Shown one piece after another: positions 1 to 6,787 of a stretch of DNA of 11,046 bases (position 1 is its first letter; each line of letters starts with the position of its first letter). Origin of the DNA: JAICND01 sp035281425. Lineage in GTDB: Bacteria > Actinomycetota > Acidimicrobiia > Spongiisociales > ZC4RG35. The translations under genes were made by a program, and so were the position numbers. Where the stretch lies: positions 1 through 11,046 of the forward strand of contig DATEDX010000290.1 in the NCBI GenBank assembly GCA_035281425.1, in the 5' to 3' direction. A model generated the notes under the pieces. It had not been told where the DNA came from and ran no database searches. It saw only the letters and a program-made list of their open reading frames with translations.

Positions 1-10
1 GTCTCTCTCC

Positions 11-56
11 TGTCTAGATGACAGCTCTATGATGTCACAACGATGTCTACTTGTCA
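11..56. promoter_or_regulatory. Operator-like cluster of TGTC/GACA boxes
   Basis: TGTC occurs at 11-14, 33-36, 44-47 and 52-55, and its complement GACA at 20-23. TGACA (19-23) and TGTCA (33-37) form an inverted repeat with a 9-base spacer that overlaps the -10 of the left-pointing promoter. TGTC (11-14) and GACA (20-23) form a second inverted pair. GATGTC at 31-36 and 42-47 are 11 bases apart, about one helical turn. This arrangement is typical of a repressor site covering a promoter, for example one bound by an autoregulating small DNA-binding protein. The cognate regulator is unknown. Confidence 0.35.
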
Positions 57-57
57 A
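22..57 (-). promoter_or_regulatory. Promoter-like element reading off the left edge
   Basis: On the minus strand a perfect -35 hexamer TTGACA (plus 52-57) is followed, after 17 bases, by CATCAT (plus 29-34), a 4 of 6 match to the -10 consensus. Downstream an AGGAG motif (plus 7-11) lies 6 bases from the window edge, as expected for a ribosome binding site whose start codon lies just outside. It therefore probably drives a minus-strand gene that is not in this window. The response-regulator gene at 157-792 ends upstream of it, so this would be an independent promoter. Inference from motif spacing only. Confidence 0.45.
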
Positions 58-70
58 GCCCCTTTTTTAA

Positions 71-91
71 GACGGAAGACGGAAGACGGAA
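71..91. repeat. Tandem repeat, GACGGAA x 3
   Basis: Three perfect consecutive copies of the heptamer GACGGAA at 71-77, 78-84 and 85-91, in the non-coding gap between the response-regulator gene and the left-pointing promoter. The array is followed by a G-rich stretch. No coding function is seen. Confidence 0.85.
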
Positions 92-133
92 GGGGTGGGG
101 GGTGAGGCGAGATGCGAAGCGTTGGTGGCTGAC

Positions 134-158
134 AGCTGATAGCTGATAGCTGGTAGCT
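134..158. repeat. Tandem repeat, AGCTGAT x 3.5
   Basis: AGCTGAT at 134-140 and 141-147, a one-mismatch copy AGCTGGT at 148-154, then AGCT at 155-158. The array ends exactly on the stop codon of the response regulator (minus strand, 157-159). The unit is 7 bp, like the unrelated GACGGAA array 43 bp away. Because AGCT is self-complementary the array could fold weakly in RNA, but there is no clear terminator hairpin or T-run after it. Confidence 0.8.
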
Positions 159-792
159 AGATGAGCTTTCGCTCCACCGCCCAGCGGGTGAGTTCGTTGC
201 GATTGGAGAGCTGCAACTTCCGCAACACGGCCGAGACATGGCTCTCGACGGTTTTGATGGAGATGAAGAGCGCCTCTCCCACCTCGCGGTAGGTGTAGCC
301 GCGAGCGATGTACTGGAGCACCTCTCGCTCCCGATCGGAGAGGAGGTCGAGATCGGGATCCACCTGGTCGCGGGGGATGGCGGAGAAGGCATCCAGCACG
401 AACCCGGCCAGCCGGGGAGAAAAGACGGCATCACCCTCTGCTATTCGTCGGATGGCATCAGCCAGCTCCGAAGGAGAGACGGTTTTGGTCACGTATCCCC
501 GCGCCCCGGCCCGAACCACCGCCACCACATCTTGGGGGGAGTCGGAGGCGGAGAGGGCGAGGAACTTGATCCCGGGATGATGCTTATGGACTCCCTCGAT
601 CACGAACCTCCCGCCCCCGCCGGGGAGATGGACGTCGAGCAGCACGACATCTGGCTGGCGTTCAGAGATCAGCTCGATAGCCGGCAACACCTCGGAGGCC
701 TCGCCCACTACTTCCAGATCGGCAGGAAGCCCATGACGAACTCCTACCCGGAAGAGGTCGTGGTCATCCACTACGAAGATGCGCAGGGTCAC
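157..792 (-). CDS. NarL/FixJ-type response regulator
   Basis: A 211-residue DNA-binding response regulator, the output half of a two-component system with the kinase encoded just upstream. The receiver domain (about residues 3-118) has the acidic pair D9 and D10, the phosphoacceptor D53 in LLDVHLPGG, S81 at the switch Ser/Thr position and K103 in YVTK, so all key residues are present. The C-terminal LuxR-type helix-turn-helix (about 148-205) has the family signature LSDREREVLQ followed by TVESHVSAVLRKL. Length is normal for the family. The start is GTG, overlapping the kinase stop in a GTGA arrangement, with GGAGGTG inside the kinase 3' end a few bases upstream, so translational coupling is likely. 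Target genes are not shown by the sequence; the divergent lipoprotein gene is one candidate. Family assignment is very secure. Confidence 0.96.
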   Translation of the reverse strand: MTLRIFVVDDHDLFRVGVRHGLPADLEVVGEASEVLPAIELISERQPDVVLLDVHLPGGGGRFVIEGVHKHHPGIKFLALSASDSPQDVVAVVRAGARGYVTKTVSPSELADAIRRIAEGDAVFSPRLAGFVLDAFSAIPRDQVDPDLDLLSDREREVLQYIARGYTYREVGEALFISIKTVESHVSAVLRKLQLSNRNELTRWAVERKLI

Positions 793-1883
793 AAAGGCAC
801 CTCCAGAGTCACCTCGGTTCCTTGACCGGGGGCGCTCTTCACCGACGCCGACCCGCCTACCCGTTGCAGCCTTTCATAGATGGATTGCCGGATCCCATGT
901 CGATCCTCTGCGATCCCGGCAGGGTCAAATCCCGCTCCCCGGTCGCGGACATAGAGCTTGGCTCGGTCCGGGCCGGCCTCCAGGTACACCGCCGCCCCTG
1001 CCCCGGCGTGTTTGGCGGCATTGACCAGCGCCTCCTTCCCCGCCGCCACCAGCGCGGCGGTGGACTCGGTCAAAGGAGCATCACCCACCGCCACCCACTC
1101 GATCGGCACCCGGTAAGTCTGGTCCACTTCAGCCACCACCGCCCGCACGGCTTCGGCCAGCCCCGGGCCGGCGGGGAGGGACGGCTGATAGAGCCAGTCT
1201 CGCAGTTCCTGCTCCTGACGACGGGCCAGCATCGCCACCCGGGAAGCGTCCTCGGGCTCCCGCTGGATCAGGGCCAACGTCTGCAGGACGGAGTCATGGA
1301 GGTGGGCGGCAACCTCCGCTCTCTCTTCGGCACGGGCTTGGGCAGCCTCGGCTGCCCGCCGGTCACGATCAGCAGAGTGGATCACGTGCGCCGCCCATCC
1401 CACGATCCCGGCCACCATCCCGTAGCTGATGAGGGAAGAGAGGCCCGAGAGCACGCCGGCCAGGTCTGAAACCTGCAGTCGGATCAAGGTCACCAAAGAC
1501 AGCACGGCCGCCACCAACCATCCCCGGCGGCGTTCGGTCACCGCCGCGGCGGCGACGCTGATGGCTGGATAACCCCCATAGATCAACTCGCTGGTCCCCA
1601 CCCAATCCGGTGAAGCCAGGGCTGCAGAGGCGAGGGCAGCATCGCCCAAAGTGACCCACCAAGGATCGTGCACACCGGGACGGAGGTTTTCTACCACTGT
1701 CACCATGGCCCAGCCCAGGGAGATAGCCACCAGCAGCCAGCCAAGGTGAGGACGGGCCACCGTCTGGCGGGTAATACTCACCAGGGTCAAGAGGAGCATC
1801 CACCCCAAACCCACGAGCCGGGCTCCGGCCGAGATACGCCGGAGAGTCAAACCAACGGAGGATCGATCAGGCTGGCGAACCAC
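789..1883 (-). CDS. Sensor histidine kinase, HisKA_3 class (MacS-like)
   Basis: A 364-residue membrane sensor kinase. The N-terminal half (about 21-168) holds five or six hydrophobic segments with no large extracytoplasmic domain, suggesting that signals are sensed in or near the membrane. An Ala/Arg/Glu-rich helix (171-192) leads into the dimerisation and phosphotransfer region, where H196 of HLHDSVLQTL is the expected phosphorylated histidine. The HATPase domain follows, with the N-box EALVNAAKHAG (N288), the G1 box DRGAGFDP (314-321) and a second glycine motif around HGIRQSIYERL. The LARRQEQELRDWLY stretch (219-232) resembles actinobacterial MacS-type kinases. It overlaps the response-regulator gene by 4 bases and presumably phosphorylates it. 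The GTG start at 1883 has no convincing Shine-Dalgarno sequence and lies 27 bp from a divergent gene, so a leaderless transcript or a slightly later start is possible. Confidence 0.94.
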   Translation of the reverse strand: MVRQPDRSSVGLTLRRISAGARLVGLGWMLLLTLVSITRQTVARPHLGWLLVAISLGWAMVTVVENLRPGVHDPWWVTLGDAALASAALASPDWVGTSELIYGGYPAISVAAAAVTERRRGWLVAAVLSLVTLIRLQVSDLAGVLSGLSSLISYGMVAGIVGWAAHVIHSADRDRRAAEAAQARAEERAEVAAHLHDSVLQTLALIQREPEDASRVAMLARRQEQELRDWLYQPSLPAGPGLAEAVRAVVAEVDQTYRVPIEWVAVGDAPLTESTAALVAAGKEALVNAAKHAGAGAAVYLEAGPDRAKLYVRDRGAGFDPAGIAEDRHGIRQSIYERLQRVGGSASVKSAPGQGTEVTLEVPL

Positions 1884-1910
1884 CTAACGGTACCGTGCGT
1901 TTACTGCATC
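1884..1910. promoter_or_regulatory. Divergent spacer with perfect palindrome ACGGTACCGT
   Basis: This 27-bp gap must hold at least the core of the promoters for both the kinase operon and the lipoprotein gene, unless the true starts are internal. The palindrome ACGGTACCGT lies at 1887-1896 and contains a TANNNT -10-like hexamer (TACCGT) on both strands. TTTACT (1900-1905) is a second -10-like hexamer only 5 bases before the lipoprotein ATG. Neither start has a good Shine-Dalgarno sequence, consistent with leaderless or very short leaders. The palindrome could equally be an operator for the adjacent response regulator. Inference only. Confidence 0.35.
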
Positions 1911-2786
1911 ATGAAGACACGCATCCTGGCCCTCACCGCCATCCTCACCTTCGGTGCCTGCCTCTCCACCCCCTCCTCGACGGTTACCACCGCCACCTCC
2001 CCCCCCACCACCGGAGATGCCACCACCACCACCGATGCCAGCACCACCACGACCTCACCTCCGGCTGGTTGTTCGGGCGAGGGCGAATTCGTCGACGATG
2101 GTCGGGTAGCCGAATCGGATCAACCCTCCTCCGATGCCGAACGGGTGGGCCAGGTCTCCTGGAACACCACCACCGGATGCGAAACCTTCGTGATCGAACT
2201 GGTCACCGCCGAAGGTGCCCCTGCCACCACTCCGCCGTCGATGACGGCGGACTTCCTGCGGGAGATTGGGGTGTTACGGATCGATCTGGAGGTGGTGGGC
2301 ACCGCCATTACCGACCAACTGGTTGAAAGCGGCCTCGTCGACCGTTTCTACGTGGTTCGCCAGGCCGACGGGACATTGTTCCTCGATCTGATACTCGCCG
2401 CCCCCGCCTTGGCTCGGGTGTCCAGCACCACCTCACCAGGTGCTGTGATCGTCGAGTTGGAACCAGGAGGCACCAACTACACCCGTACGCCCCTAACCGG
2501 TGGGCTGTTCGTCGTGACCTCTCCCGGGGAAGGGGCCGTCGACTCACCCATCCCCATCCGGGGCTACGGACGCCCCTTCGAAGCCACGGTCCTCATCGAG
2601 TTGATCCAGGGGGGAGGAGTGGTGGCCCAGGCCACCACCAACTCGGCCGATTACGTCGAAACCTGGGGTGAATTCAGCCTCGATCTCGACCCCGACGCCA
2701 GCGGCAGTGCGCAATTGTTCGTGGGCGAGACCTCGGCCGACGACGGCTCACCGCGAGGCGTCCTCATTCCTGTCGAGCTTCCTTGA
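1911..2786 (+). CDS. Predicted lipoprotein with C-terminal Gmad2-like Ig domain
   Basis: A 291-residue predicted secreted lipoprotein. Residues 1-16 form a short signal peptide (K2, R4, then a hydrophobic core) ending in TFGAC, with C17 as the likely lipidated cysteine; the -3 residue is Phe rather than the common Leu. A Thr/Pro/Ser-rich linker (18-52) would tether it away from the membrane. Residues about 80-185 alternate beta-type segments and resemble AMIN-like domains, a tentative match. Residues about 203-289 fit the Gmad2 immunoglobulin-like family: SPGEGAVDSPIPIRGYGRPFEA-type opening and GEFSLDLD-type centre. C54 and C90 could form a disulfide. The frame stays open upstream to 1668, but that part is antisense to the kinase, so the ATG before MKTRIL is chosen. 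It is divergent from the kinase and its end overlaps rimM by 39 bp. Function unknown; cell-envelope role inferred. Confidence 0.85.
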   Translation: MKTRILALTAILTFGACLSTPSSTVTTATSPPTTGDATTTTDASTTTTSPPAGCSGEGEFVDDGRVAESDQPSSDAERVGQVSWNTTTGCETFVIELVTAEGAPATTPPSMTADFLREIGVLRIDLEVVGTAITDQLVESGLVDRFYVVRQADGTLFLDLILAAPALARVSSTTSPGAVIVELEPGGTNYTRTPLTGGLFVVTSPGEGAVDSPIPIRGYGRPFEATVLIELIQGGGVVAQATTNSADYVETWGEFSLDLDPDASGSAQLFVGETSADDGSPRGVLIPVELP

Positions 2787-3320
2787 CTCGGGGAGATCAT
2801 CATCGAGGAGACCTGGAACATCTTCCATCACTAGGTAGCCCTGGGAAATGGAGATCTCGGTGACGAGCGCCGCCACCAGCGGCACCAAGCGGTCACCGTT
2901 GGGTGTGGTCACGACCAACCTCGGCTGCGGGGCTTCGTCGTCGACCGCTCGCACCCGACCCCGGATCGTGCCGGCCTGATCCCGGACGGAAAGCCCCACC
3001 AGTTCGTCGGGCCAGTACTCATCGGGCTCGAGGGCCCGCCGCTGATCTGCCGGGATGAAAATCTGGAGGCCGCGCAGCCTTTCCGCCGCCGCACGGTCTT
3101 CGAGACCAGCGAAGGCGACGATGTATCCGGGGCCGGAAGGCCGGAAGTCGGACACCGTGACCGTTTCACCGTTGTCCAAGATCAATCGGGCCCCGGGTCG
3201 GAAACGATCCGGATGGTCGGATTCGGGTATCAAAAGCAGATGGCCGCGGAGTCCGTGAGGACGGCCGAGGCGCCCGATCAGAACCAGGTCCTCGTGGTTG
3301 GCATCAGTCGACGAAGTCAA
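2748..3320 (-). CDS. Ribosome maturation factor RimM
   Basis: A 190-residue 30S-assembly factor; in the known family RimM binds ribosomal protein S19 and helps mature the 30S head. The N-terminal RimM domain begins with LVLIGRLGRPHGLRGHL (12-28). The C-terminal PRC-barrel begins around EYWPDELVGLSV (101-112) and ends with LVPLVAALVTEISI (145-158) and VPGLLDDD. The last roughly 17 residues are a charged tail beyond the usual end, and the DNA encoding it overlaps the convergent lipoprotein gene. The TTG start overlaps the end of khpA by 17 bases. It is the only common start codon close enough to the conserved core, and a GAAGG motif lies 11-15 bases upstream, so the start is plausible but not certain. 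It is the last gene of the ffh operon here; trmD and rplS do not follow. Confidence 0.95.
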   Translation of the reverse strand: MTSSTDANHEDLVLIGRLGRPHGLRGHLLLIPESDHPDRFRPGARLILDNGETVTVSDFRPSGPGYIVAFAGLEDRAAAERLRGLQIFIPADQRRALEPDEYWPDELVGLSVRDQAGTIRGRVRAVDDEAPQPRLVVTTPNGDRLVPLVAALVTEISISQGYLVMEDVPGLLDDDLPESRKLDRNEDASR

Positions 3321-3555
3321 CCCCGGCGTTGATGCCTTCCTCGTCGGCGGCGGCTTGGGCGAGGGTGCGGATGGCGCGAGCGGTTCGCCCCCGCCGGCCG
3401 ATCACCCGACCCAGGTCACCGGGACCGGTCCGGACCTCGGCCAGCACCTCGTCGGGTCCCTGTTCGATGATGGTCACCGACACTTGGGAGGGATCGTCGA
3501 CGATCTGGCCGACCACGTATTGGAGGACCCGTTTGAGGATGTCGCCTTTGGCCAT
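3304..3555 (-). CDS. khpA: KH-domain RNA-binding protein KhpA
   Basis: An 83-residue protein made almost entirely of one KH domain (KhpA/YlqC family), which binds RNA and in several bacteria partners KhpB. The diagnostic loop is VIGRRGRTARAIRTL, with the GxxG motif GRRG at 53-56 preceding the recognition helix. Length is normal. The ATG at 3555 overlaps the rpsP stop by one base (TGATG), the usual coupled arrangement; a GTG one codon earlier (3558) is an equally possible start. The position between rpsP and rimM is the conserved one in Gram-positive and actinobacterial genomes, which supports a role tied to ribosome assembly or RNA metabolism. Confidence 0.95.
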   Translation of the reverse strand: MAKGDILKRVLQYVVGQIVDDPSQVSVTIIEQGPDEVLAEVRTGPGDLGRVIGRRGRTARAIRTLAQAAADEEGINAGVDFVD

Positions 3556-3875
3556 CACTCGCCTGTTTCGTCGGGCTTGCCCGAGGCCCCGGTAGCGACG
3601 GTGTGGACCTGCCCCCGCGCCACCTTGAGCCGGGACATTGCTCCCGAGATCTCAAAGAGCTTCTTCACGGTTTCGGTTGGCTGGGCACCCTTTTCCATCC
3701 ATGCCACGGCCTTTTCATTGTCGATCTCGATCAGCGAGGGCTCTTGGCGGGGGTCGTACACCCCGACCCGATCGAGATACCGCCCATCGCGGGGGCTGCG
3801 GCCATCCATAACCACCACCCGATAGGTGGGCTGCTTGGTCTTGCCCATGCGGATCAGGCGAATTTTCACCGCCAT
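3555..3875 (-). CDS. rpsP: 30S ribosomal protein S16
   Basis: A 106-residue small-subunit protein that binds 16S rRNA early in 30S assembly. The N-terminal core is typical: MAVKIRLIRMGKTKQPTYRV, then DGRYLDRVGVYDP (about 30-42) and the AVAWMEKGAQPTETVKKLF stretch (56-74). Residues after about 85 are a loosely conserved tail, common in actinobacteria. The ATG start has GAGGTG about five bases upstream, a good Shine-Dalgarno sequence that overlaps the ffh stop. The gap from ffh is 4 bp and the 3' end overlaps khpA by one base, so it belongs to one operon. Confidence 0.98.
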   Translation of the reverse strand: MAVKIRLIRMGKTKQPTYRVVVMDGRSPRDGRYLDRVGVYDPRQEPSLIEIDNEKAVAWMEKGAQPTETVKKLFEISGAMSRLKVARGQVHTVATGASGKPDETGE

Positions 3876-3879
3876 TCCT

Positions 3880-5256
3880 TCACCTCTTGCCTTTTTTCTT
3901 CTTTTTGCGGGCTGCCGTCGTTCGGGTGGGGCCCGGTCGACTTCCGGTCAGGCCGGCGAGCCCGGGGAGACCCCGGCCTCCGGCCAGCAGCTTCATCATT
4001 TTCTGAGCATCGGCGAATTGCCGCAACAGCTGGTTTACTTCCTGGGGAGTGGTTCCCGAACCGGAGGCAATCCTGTTCTTACGGCTTTGGCCGATCACTT
4101 TGGGGTTCCGGCGCTCCTCGGGTGTCATCGAGCGGATGATCGCTTCCACCCGATTGAGGTCGCGATCTTCGACGTTGACCTCGCGAAGGAGGGAACCGGC
4201 CCCCGGGAGCATAGCAATCACGTCCCGGAGCGGCCCCATCCGCTTGATGGCCTGGAACTGCTGAAGGAAGTCCTCCAAGGTGAATGCGCCCTTCTGCATC
4301 TTCGCCGCTGCCTTTTCGGCCTCGGCTTGGTCAAAGGTTTCCTCGGCCTTCTCGATGAGGGTGAGGACGTCGCCCATCCCCAAGATGCGGGAGGCCATCC
4401 GCTCGGGATGAAACGCCTCCAGACCGTCTAGTGCCTCCCCCACCCCTACGAACTTGATCGGTACACCGGTTACTTCGCGCGCCGAGATGGCGGCGCCGCC
4501 GCGGGCGTCGCCGTCGAGTTTGGTGAGAATCAGGCCTGTTACCTCCACCTGCTCGGCAAAGCCCCGGGCAACGTTCACCGCCTCCTGCCCGGTCATCGCA
4601 TCGACGACCAAGAGGGTCTCCCGGGGCCCCGCCTCTTTGGCGATGTCACCCAGTTCCTTCATCAACTCGGCGTCGATTTGGAGCCGTCCGGCGGTGTCGA
4701 TCACTACCACATCGTGGTTGAGCCGGGTCGCTTCTTTCAGCGCGGCCCGGACCAGGCGGGGGGGGCGAGTGGTCCGATCGGTGAAAACCGGCACTTCAAT
4801 CCGCTCCCCCAGCGTCTGCAGTTGGTCGATCGCGGCCGGTCGCTGGAGATCGGCCGCCACCAGGAGAGGTCGGCGGCCCTGATTCTTGAGATGAAGAGCG
4901 AGTTTGCCGGCGGTGGTGGTCTTACCAGAGCCTTGGAGGCCCACGACGAGGATGGGTGACGGCGCCGGGCCGGGGCGAAGCGGCACGTTGGCCTCACCCA
5001 GCGTGTGTACCAGTTCTTCATGCACGATCTTGACTACCTGTTGACCGGGAGTGAGGCTCCGGCGTACTTCCTCCCCCAAGGCCCGCTCCCTGATCCTGGA
5101 TAGGAACGTTCGGGCTACTGCCACATTCACGTCGGCTTCGAGCAACGCCACCCGGACATCGGCCAGGGCGGCGTCGACATCGGCTTCGGTCAAGCGTCCC
5201 TTTCCCTGCAGTCGGGAAAAGATGCCTTCGAATCGATGGGAAATGGAATCAAACAT
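3880..5256 (-). CDS. ffh: Signal recognition particle protein Ffh (SRP54)
   Basis: The 458-residue GTPase of the signal recognition particle. It binds signal peptides of nascent membrane and secreted proteins and, with 4.5S RNA and receptor FtsY, delivers ribosomes to the translocon. Domains in order: N helical bundle (about 1-95), G domain with P-loop GLQGSGKTTT (106-115), DLQRPAA (136-142), DTAGR (187-191) and TKLDGDARGG (245-254), then the M domain (about 320-425) with the RNA-binding signature SRKNRIASGSG (391-401). The C-terminus ends in a lysine/arginine tail. Length is normal and all GTPase motifs are intact. The ATG start lacks a strong Shine-Dalgarno sequence. It is the first gene of a minus-strand operon followed by rpsP, khpA and rimM, and is divergent from the ATP-grasp operon. 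No SRP RNA gene is seen in the window. Confidence 0.98.
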   Translation of the reverse strand: MFDSISHRFEGIFSRLQGKGRLTEADVDAALADVRVALLEADVNVAVARTFLSRIRERALGEEVRRSLTPGQQVVKIVHEELVHTLGEANVPLRPGPAPSPILVVGLQGSGKTTTAGKLALHLKNQGRRPLLVAADLQRPAAIDQLQTLGERIEVPVFTDRTTRPPRLVRAALKEATRLNHDVVVIDTAGRLQIDAELMKELGDIAKEAGPRETLLVVDAMTGQEAVNVARGFAEQVEVTGLILTKLDGDARGGAAISAREVTGVPIKFVGVGEALDGLEAFHPERMASRILGMGDVLTLIEKAEETFDQAEAEKAAAKMQKGAFTLEDFLQQFQAIKRMGPLRDVIAMLPGAGSLLREVNVEDRDLNRVEAIIRSMTPEERRNPKVIGQSRKNRIASGSGTTPQEVNQLLRQFADAQKMMKLLAGGRGLPGLAGLTGSRPGPTRTTAARKKKKKGKR

Positions 5257-5344
5257 GGCAAGCGGGTTTGGCGCGGGAAGGGTAGGGCGGTGAAGACGCT
5301 GCGAAATGCAGGCGCAACATTGGGCGTTCTACGCTCAGGTTATG
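5257..5344 (+). promoter_or_regulatory. Divergent promoter region and alternative leaderless start
   Basis: The gap between ffh and the first ATG of the ATP-grasp gene is 49 bp. That ATG (5306) has no clear Shine-Dalgarno sequence. A second in-frame ATG at 5342 is preceded by TACGCT (5330-5335) and exactly 6 bases, the layout of an actinobacterial TANNNT -10 with transcription starting on the ATG. Starting there would remove 12 residues and place the protein start as close to the conserved core as is usual in this family. On the minus strand a TACCCT hexamer lies in the same gap and could serve ffh. All of this is inference from motif spacing. Confidence 0.3.
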
Positions 5345-6787
5345 GCCGGTCTGTTTGAGGGCTATGAGGGGGTCGGGTTCTGCGAGTTCTTCGACCGCCA
5401 GCATCAGCTCCGGCCCCACTACCGGACTCTGGTGCAGAGGTTGGAAGAGATCGATGCCGCCGATCTCGCCCACCGGGCTGAGTTGCTGACCACGCTCTTT
5501 CGCGAGCAGGGCATCACCTTTGCCGTGGCCGGAGAGGCGGAGGGAATCGAACGCACCTGGCCGATGGATCTGGTCCCCCGCATCATCCCTGCCGCAGAGT
5601 GGGATCACCTCGAGCGGGGCCTGGTACAGCGAGTTACCGCCCTCAACTCGTTCTTGGAGGACCTTTACGTGGGCGAGCGGGCAGTGATTGCTGAAGGGAT
5701 CGTTCCCGGCTGGCTGGTCGCTTCCTCCCCCGGTTATCTCCCGGAAGTGGTGGGGATCGGAGTTCCCCACAACGCCCGCTGCGTGGTCGCCGGCATCGAC
5801 CTGGTTAGAGATGAAAGTGGCACCTACCGGGTGTTGGAAGACAATCTGCGGGTACCGAGCGGCGTCTCCTACGTGGTCGAGAACCGTTCGGCGATGGCCC
5901 GCATCCTTCCGGTGGCCTTCGCTCGTCATCGGGTGCGCCCGGTAGCCCAATACGGCGCCATGCTGCTGGCAACCCTCCGCTCGATTGCCCCGGCCGGTGT
6001 CGACGACCCCACCGTGGTGGTTCTGACCCCCGGGGTCTTCAACAGCGCCTACTTCGAGCATGCATTTCTGGCCAGGGCGATGGGAGTGGAGTTGGTCGAG
6101 GGCCGCGACCTGATCGTCGACGACCACGTCGTCTACGCCCGCACCACCGCCGGCCTCTCCCGCGTCGACGTGATTTACCGGCGGGTGGGGGACGAATTCC
6201 TCGACCCGGTTGCCTTCCGTCCCAACTCTCTGCTGGGAGTCCCCGGATTAATGGCTGCCGCCCGCGCCGGCAACGTCACCCTGGCCAATGCCGCCGGCAA
6301 CGGGGTGGCCGACGACAAGGGCATCTACTCCTACGTCCCCGATCTCATCCGCTTCTACCTGGGGGAGGAGCCCATCATTCCCAATGTCACCACCTACCGG
6401 CCCTGGATCCCTGACGAACTCGACTTCATCGTTTCCCGCTTGGATCGGCTGGTGGTCAAACCCGTGGCGGAAGCCGGGGGTTACGGCATCGTCATCGGTG
6501 GACAGTCCGACGAGGAAACACTCACCAGGGTCCGTGACCAGCTCGTCGCCAATCCTCGGGCATACATCGCTCAGGAGACGATCCGGCTGTCTACTCATCC
6601 CACCTTGGCCGGTGACCGGTTGGCGCCTCGCCACATCGACCTTCGGCCATTCGTCTTGTACGGAGAACGGGCCGACGTCCTCCCCGGGGGGCTTACCCGG
6701 GTTGCTCTCCGTGAGGGCTCGTTGATCGTCAACTCCTCCCAGGGGGGAGGCTCCAAGGACACCTGGGTGTTGGCAGGAGACCATTGA
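5306..6787 (+). CDS. Circularly permuted ATP-grasp protein (DUF404/DUF407)
   Basis: A 493-residue predicted ATP-dependent ligase. ATP-grasp enzymes activate a carboxylate as acyl-phosphate and join it to an amine or thiol; the permuted branch is suspected of forming peptide-like bonds, with unknown substrates. Family features: a YEGVGFCEFF-RPHY opening (20-39), VLEDNLRVPSGVSYVVENR (176-194) with likely metal or ATP ligands E178 and N180, DVIYRRVGDEFLDP (288-301), VVKPVAEAGGYG (383-394) with probable ATP-binding K385, and SSQGGGSKDTWVL near the C-terminus. Length is normal and no motif is missing. The next gene starts on the last base of its stop codon, the first of two such junctions in this operon. 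The start is uncertain (5306 or 5342). Family is secure; biochemical role is not. Confidence 0.95.
   Translation: MQAQHWAFYAQVMAGLFEGYEGVGFCEFFDRQHQLRPHYRTLVQRLEEIDAADLAHRAELLTTLFREQGITFAVAGEAEGIERTWPMDLVPRIIPAAEWDHLERGLVQRVTALNSFLEDLYVGERAVIAEGIVPGWLVASSPGYLPEVVGIGVPHNARCVVAGIDLVRDESGTYRVLEDNLRVPSGVSYVVENRSAMARILPVAFARHRVRPVAQYGAMLLATLRSIAPAGVDDPTVVVLTPGVFNSAYFEHAFLARAMGVELVEGRDLIVDDHVVYARTTAGLSRVDVIYRRVGDEFLDPVAFRPNSLLGVPGLMAAARAGNVTLANAAGNGVADDKGIYSYVPDLIRFYLGEEPIIPNVTTYRPWIPDELDFIVSRLDRLVVKPVAEAGGYGIVIGGQSDEETLTRVRDQLVANPRAYIAQETIRLSTHPTLAGDRLAPRHIDLRPFVLYGERADVLPGGLTRVALREGSLIVNSSQGGGSKDTWVLAGDH

Noticed and set aside
238..825. Long plus-strand open frame opposite the response regulator
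   Set aside because: Fully antisense to a gene with intact receiver and HTH motifs; its translation has no recognisable domain.
1668..1910. N-terminal extension of the lipoprotein gene
   Set aside because: Antisense to the kinase and would bury the signal peptide and lipobox inside the protein; the ATG at 1911 explains both.
1980..2060. ACC-rich low-complexity stretch as a possible repeat array
   Set aside because: It encodes the Thr-rich lipoprotein linker and is explained by codon use.
5249..6127. 292-codon minus-strand frame opposite the ATP-grasp gene
   Set aside because: High-GC shadow frame; His/Gly/Asp-rich translation without motifs, while the plus strand carries a complete known family.
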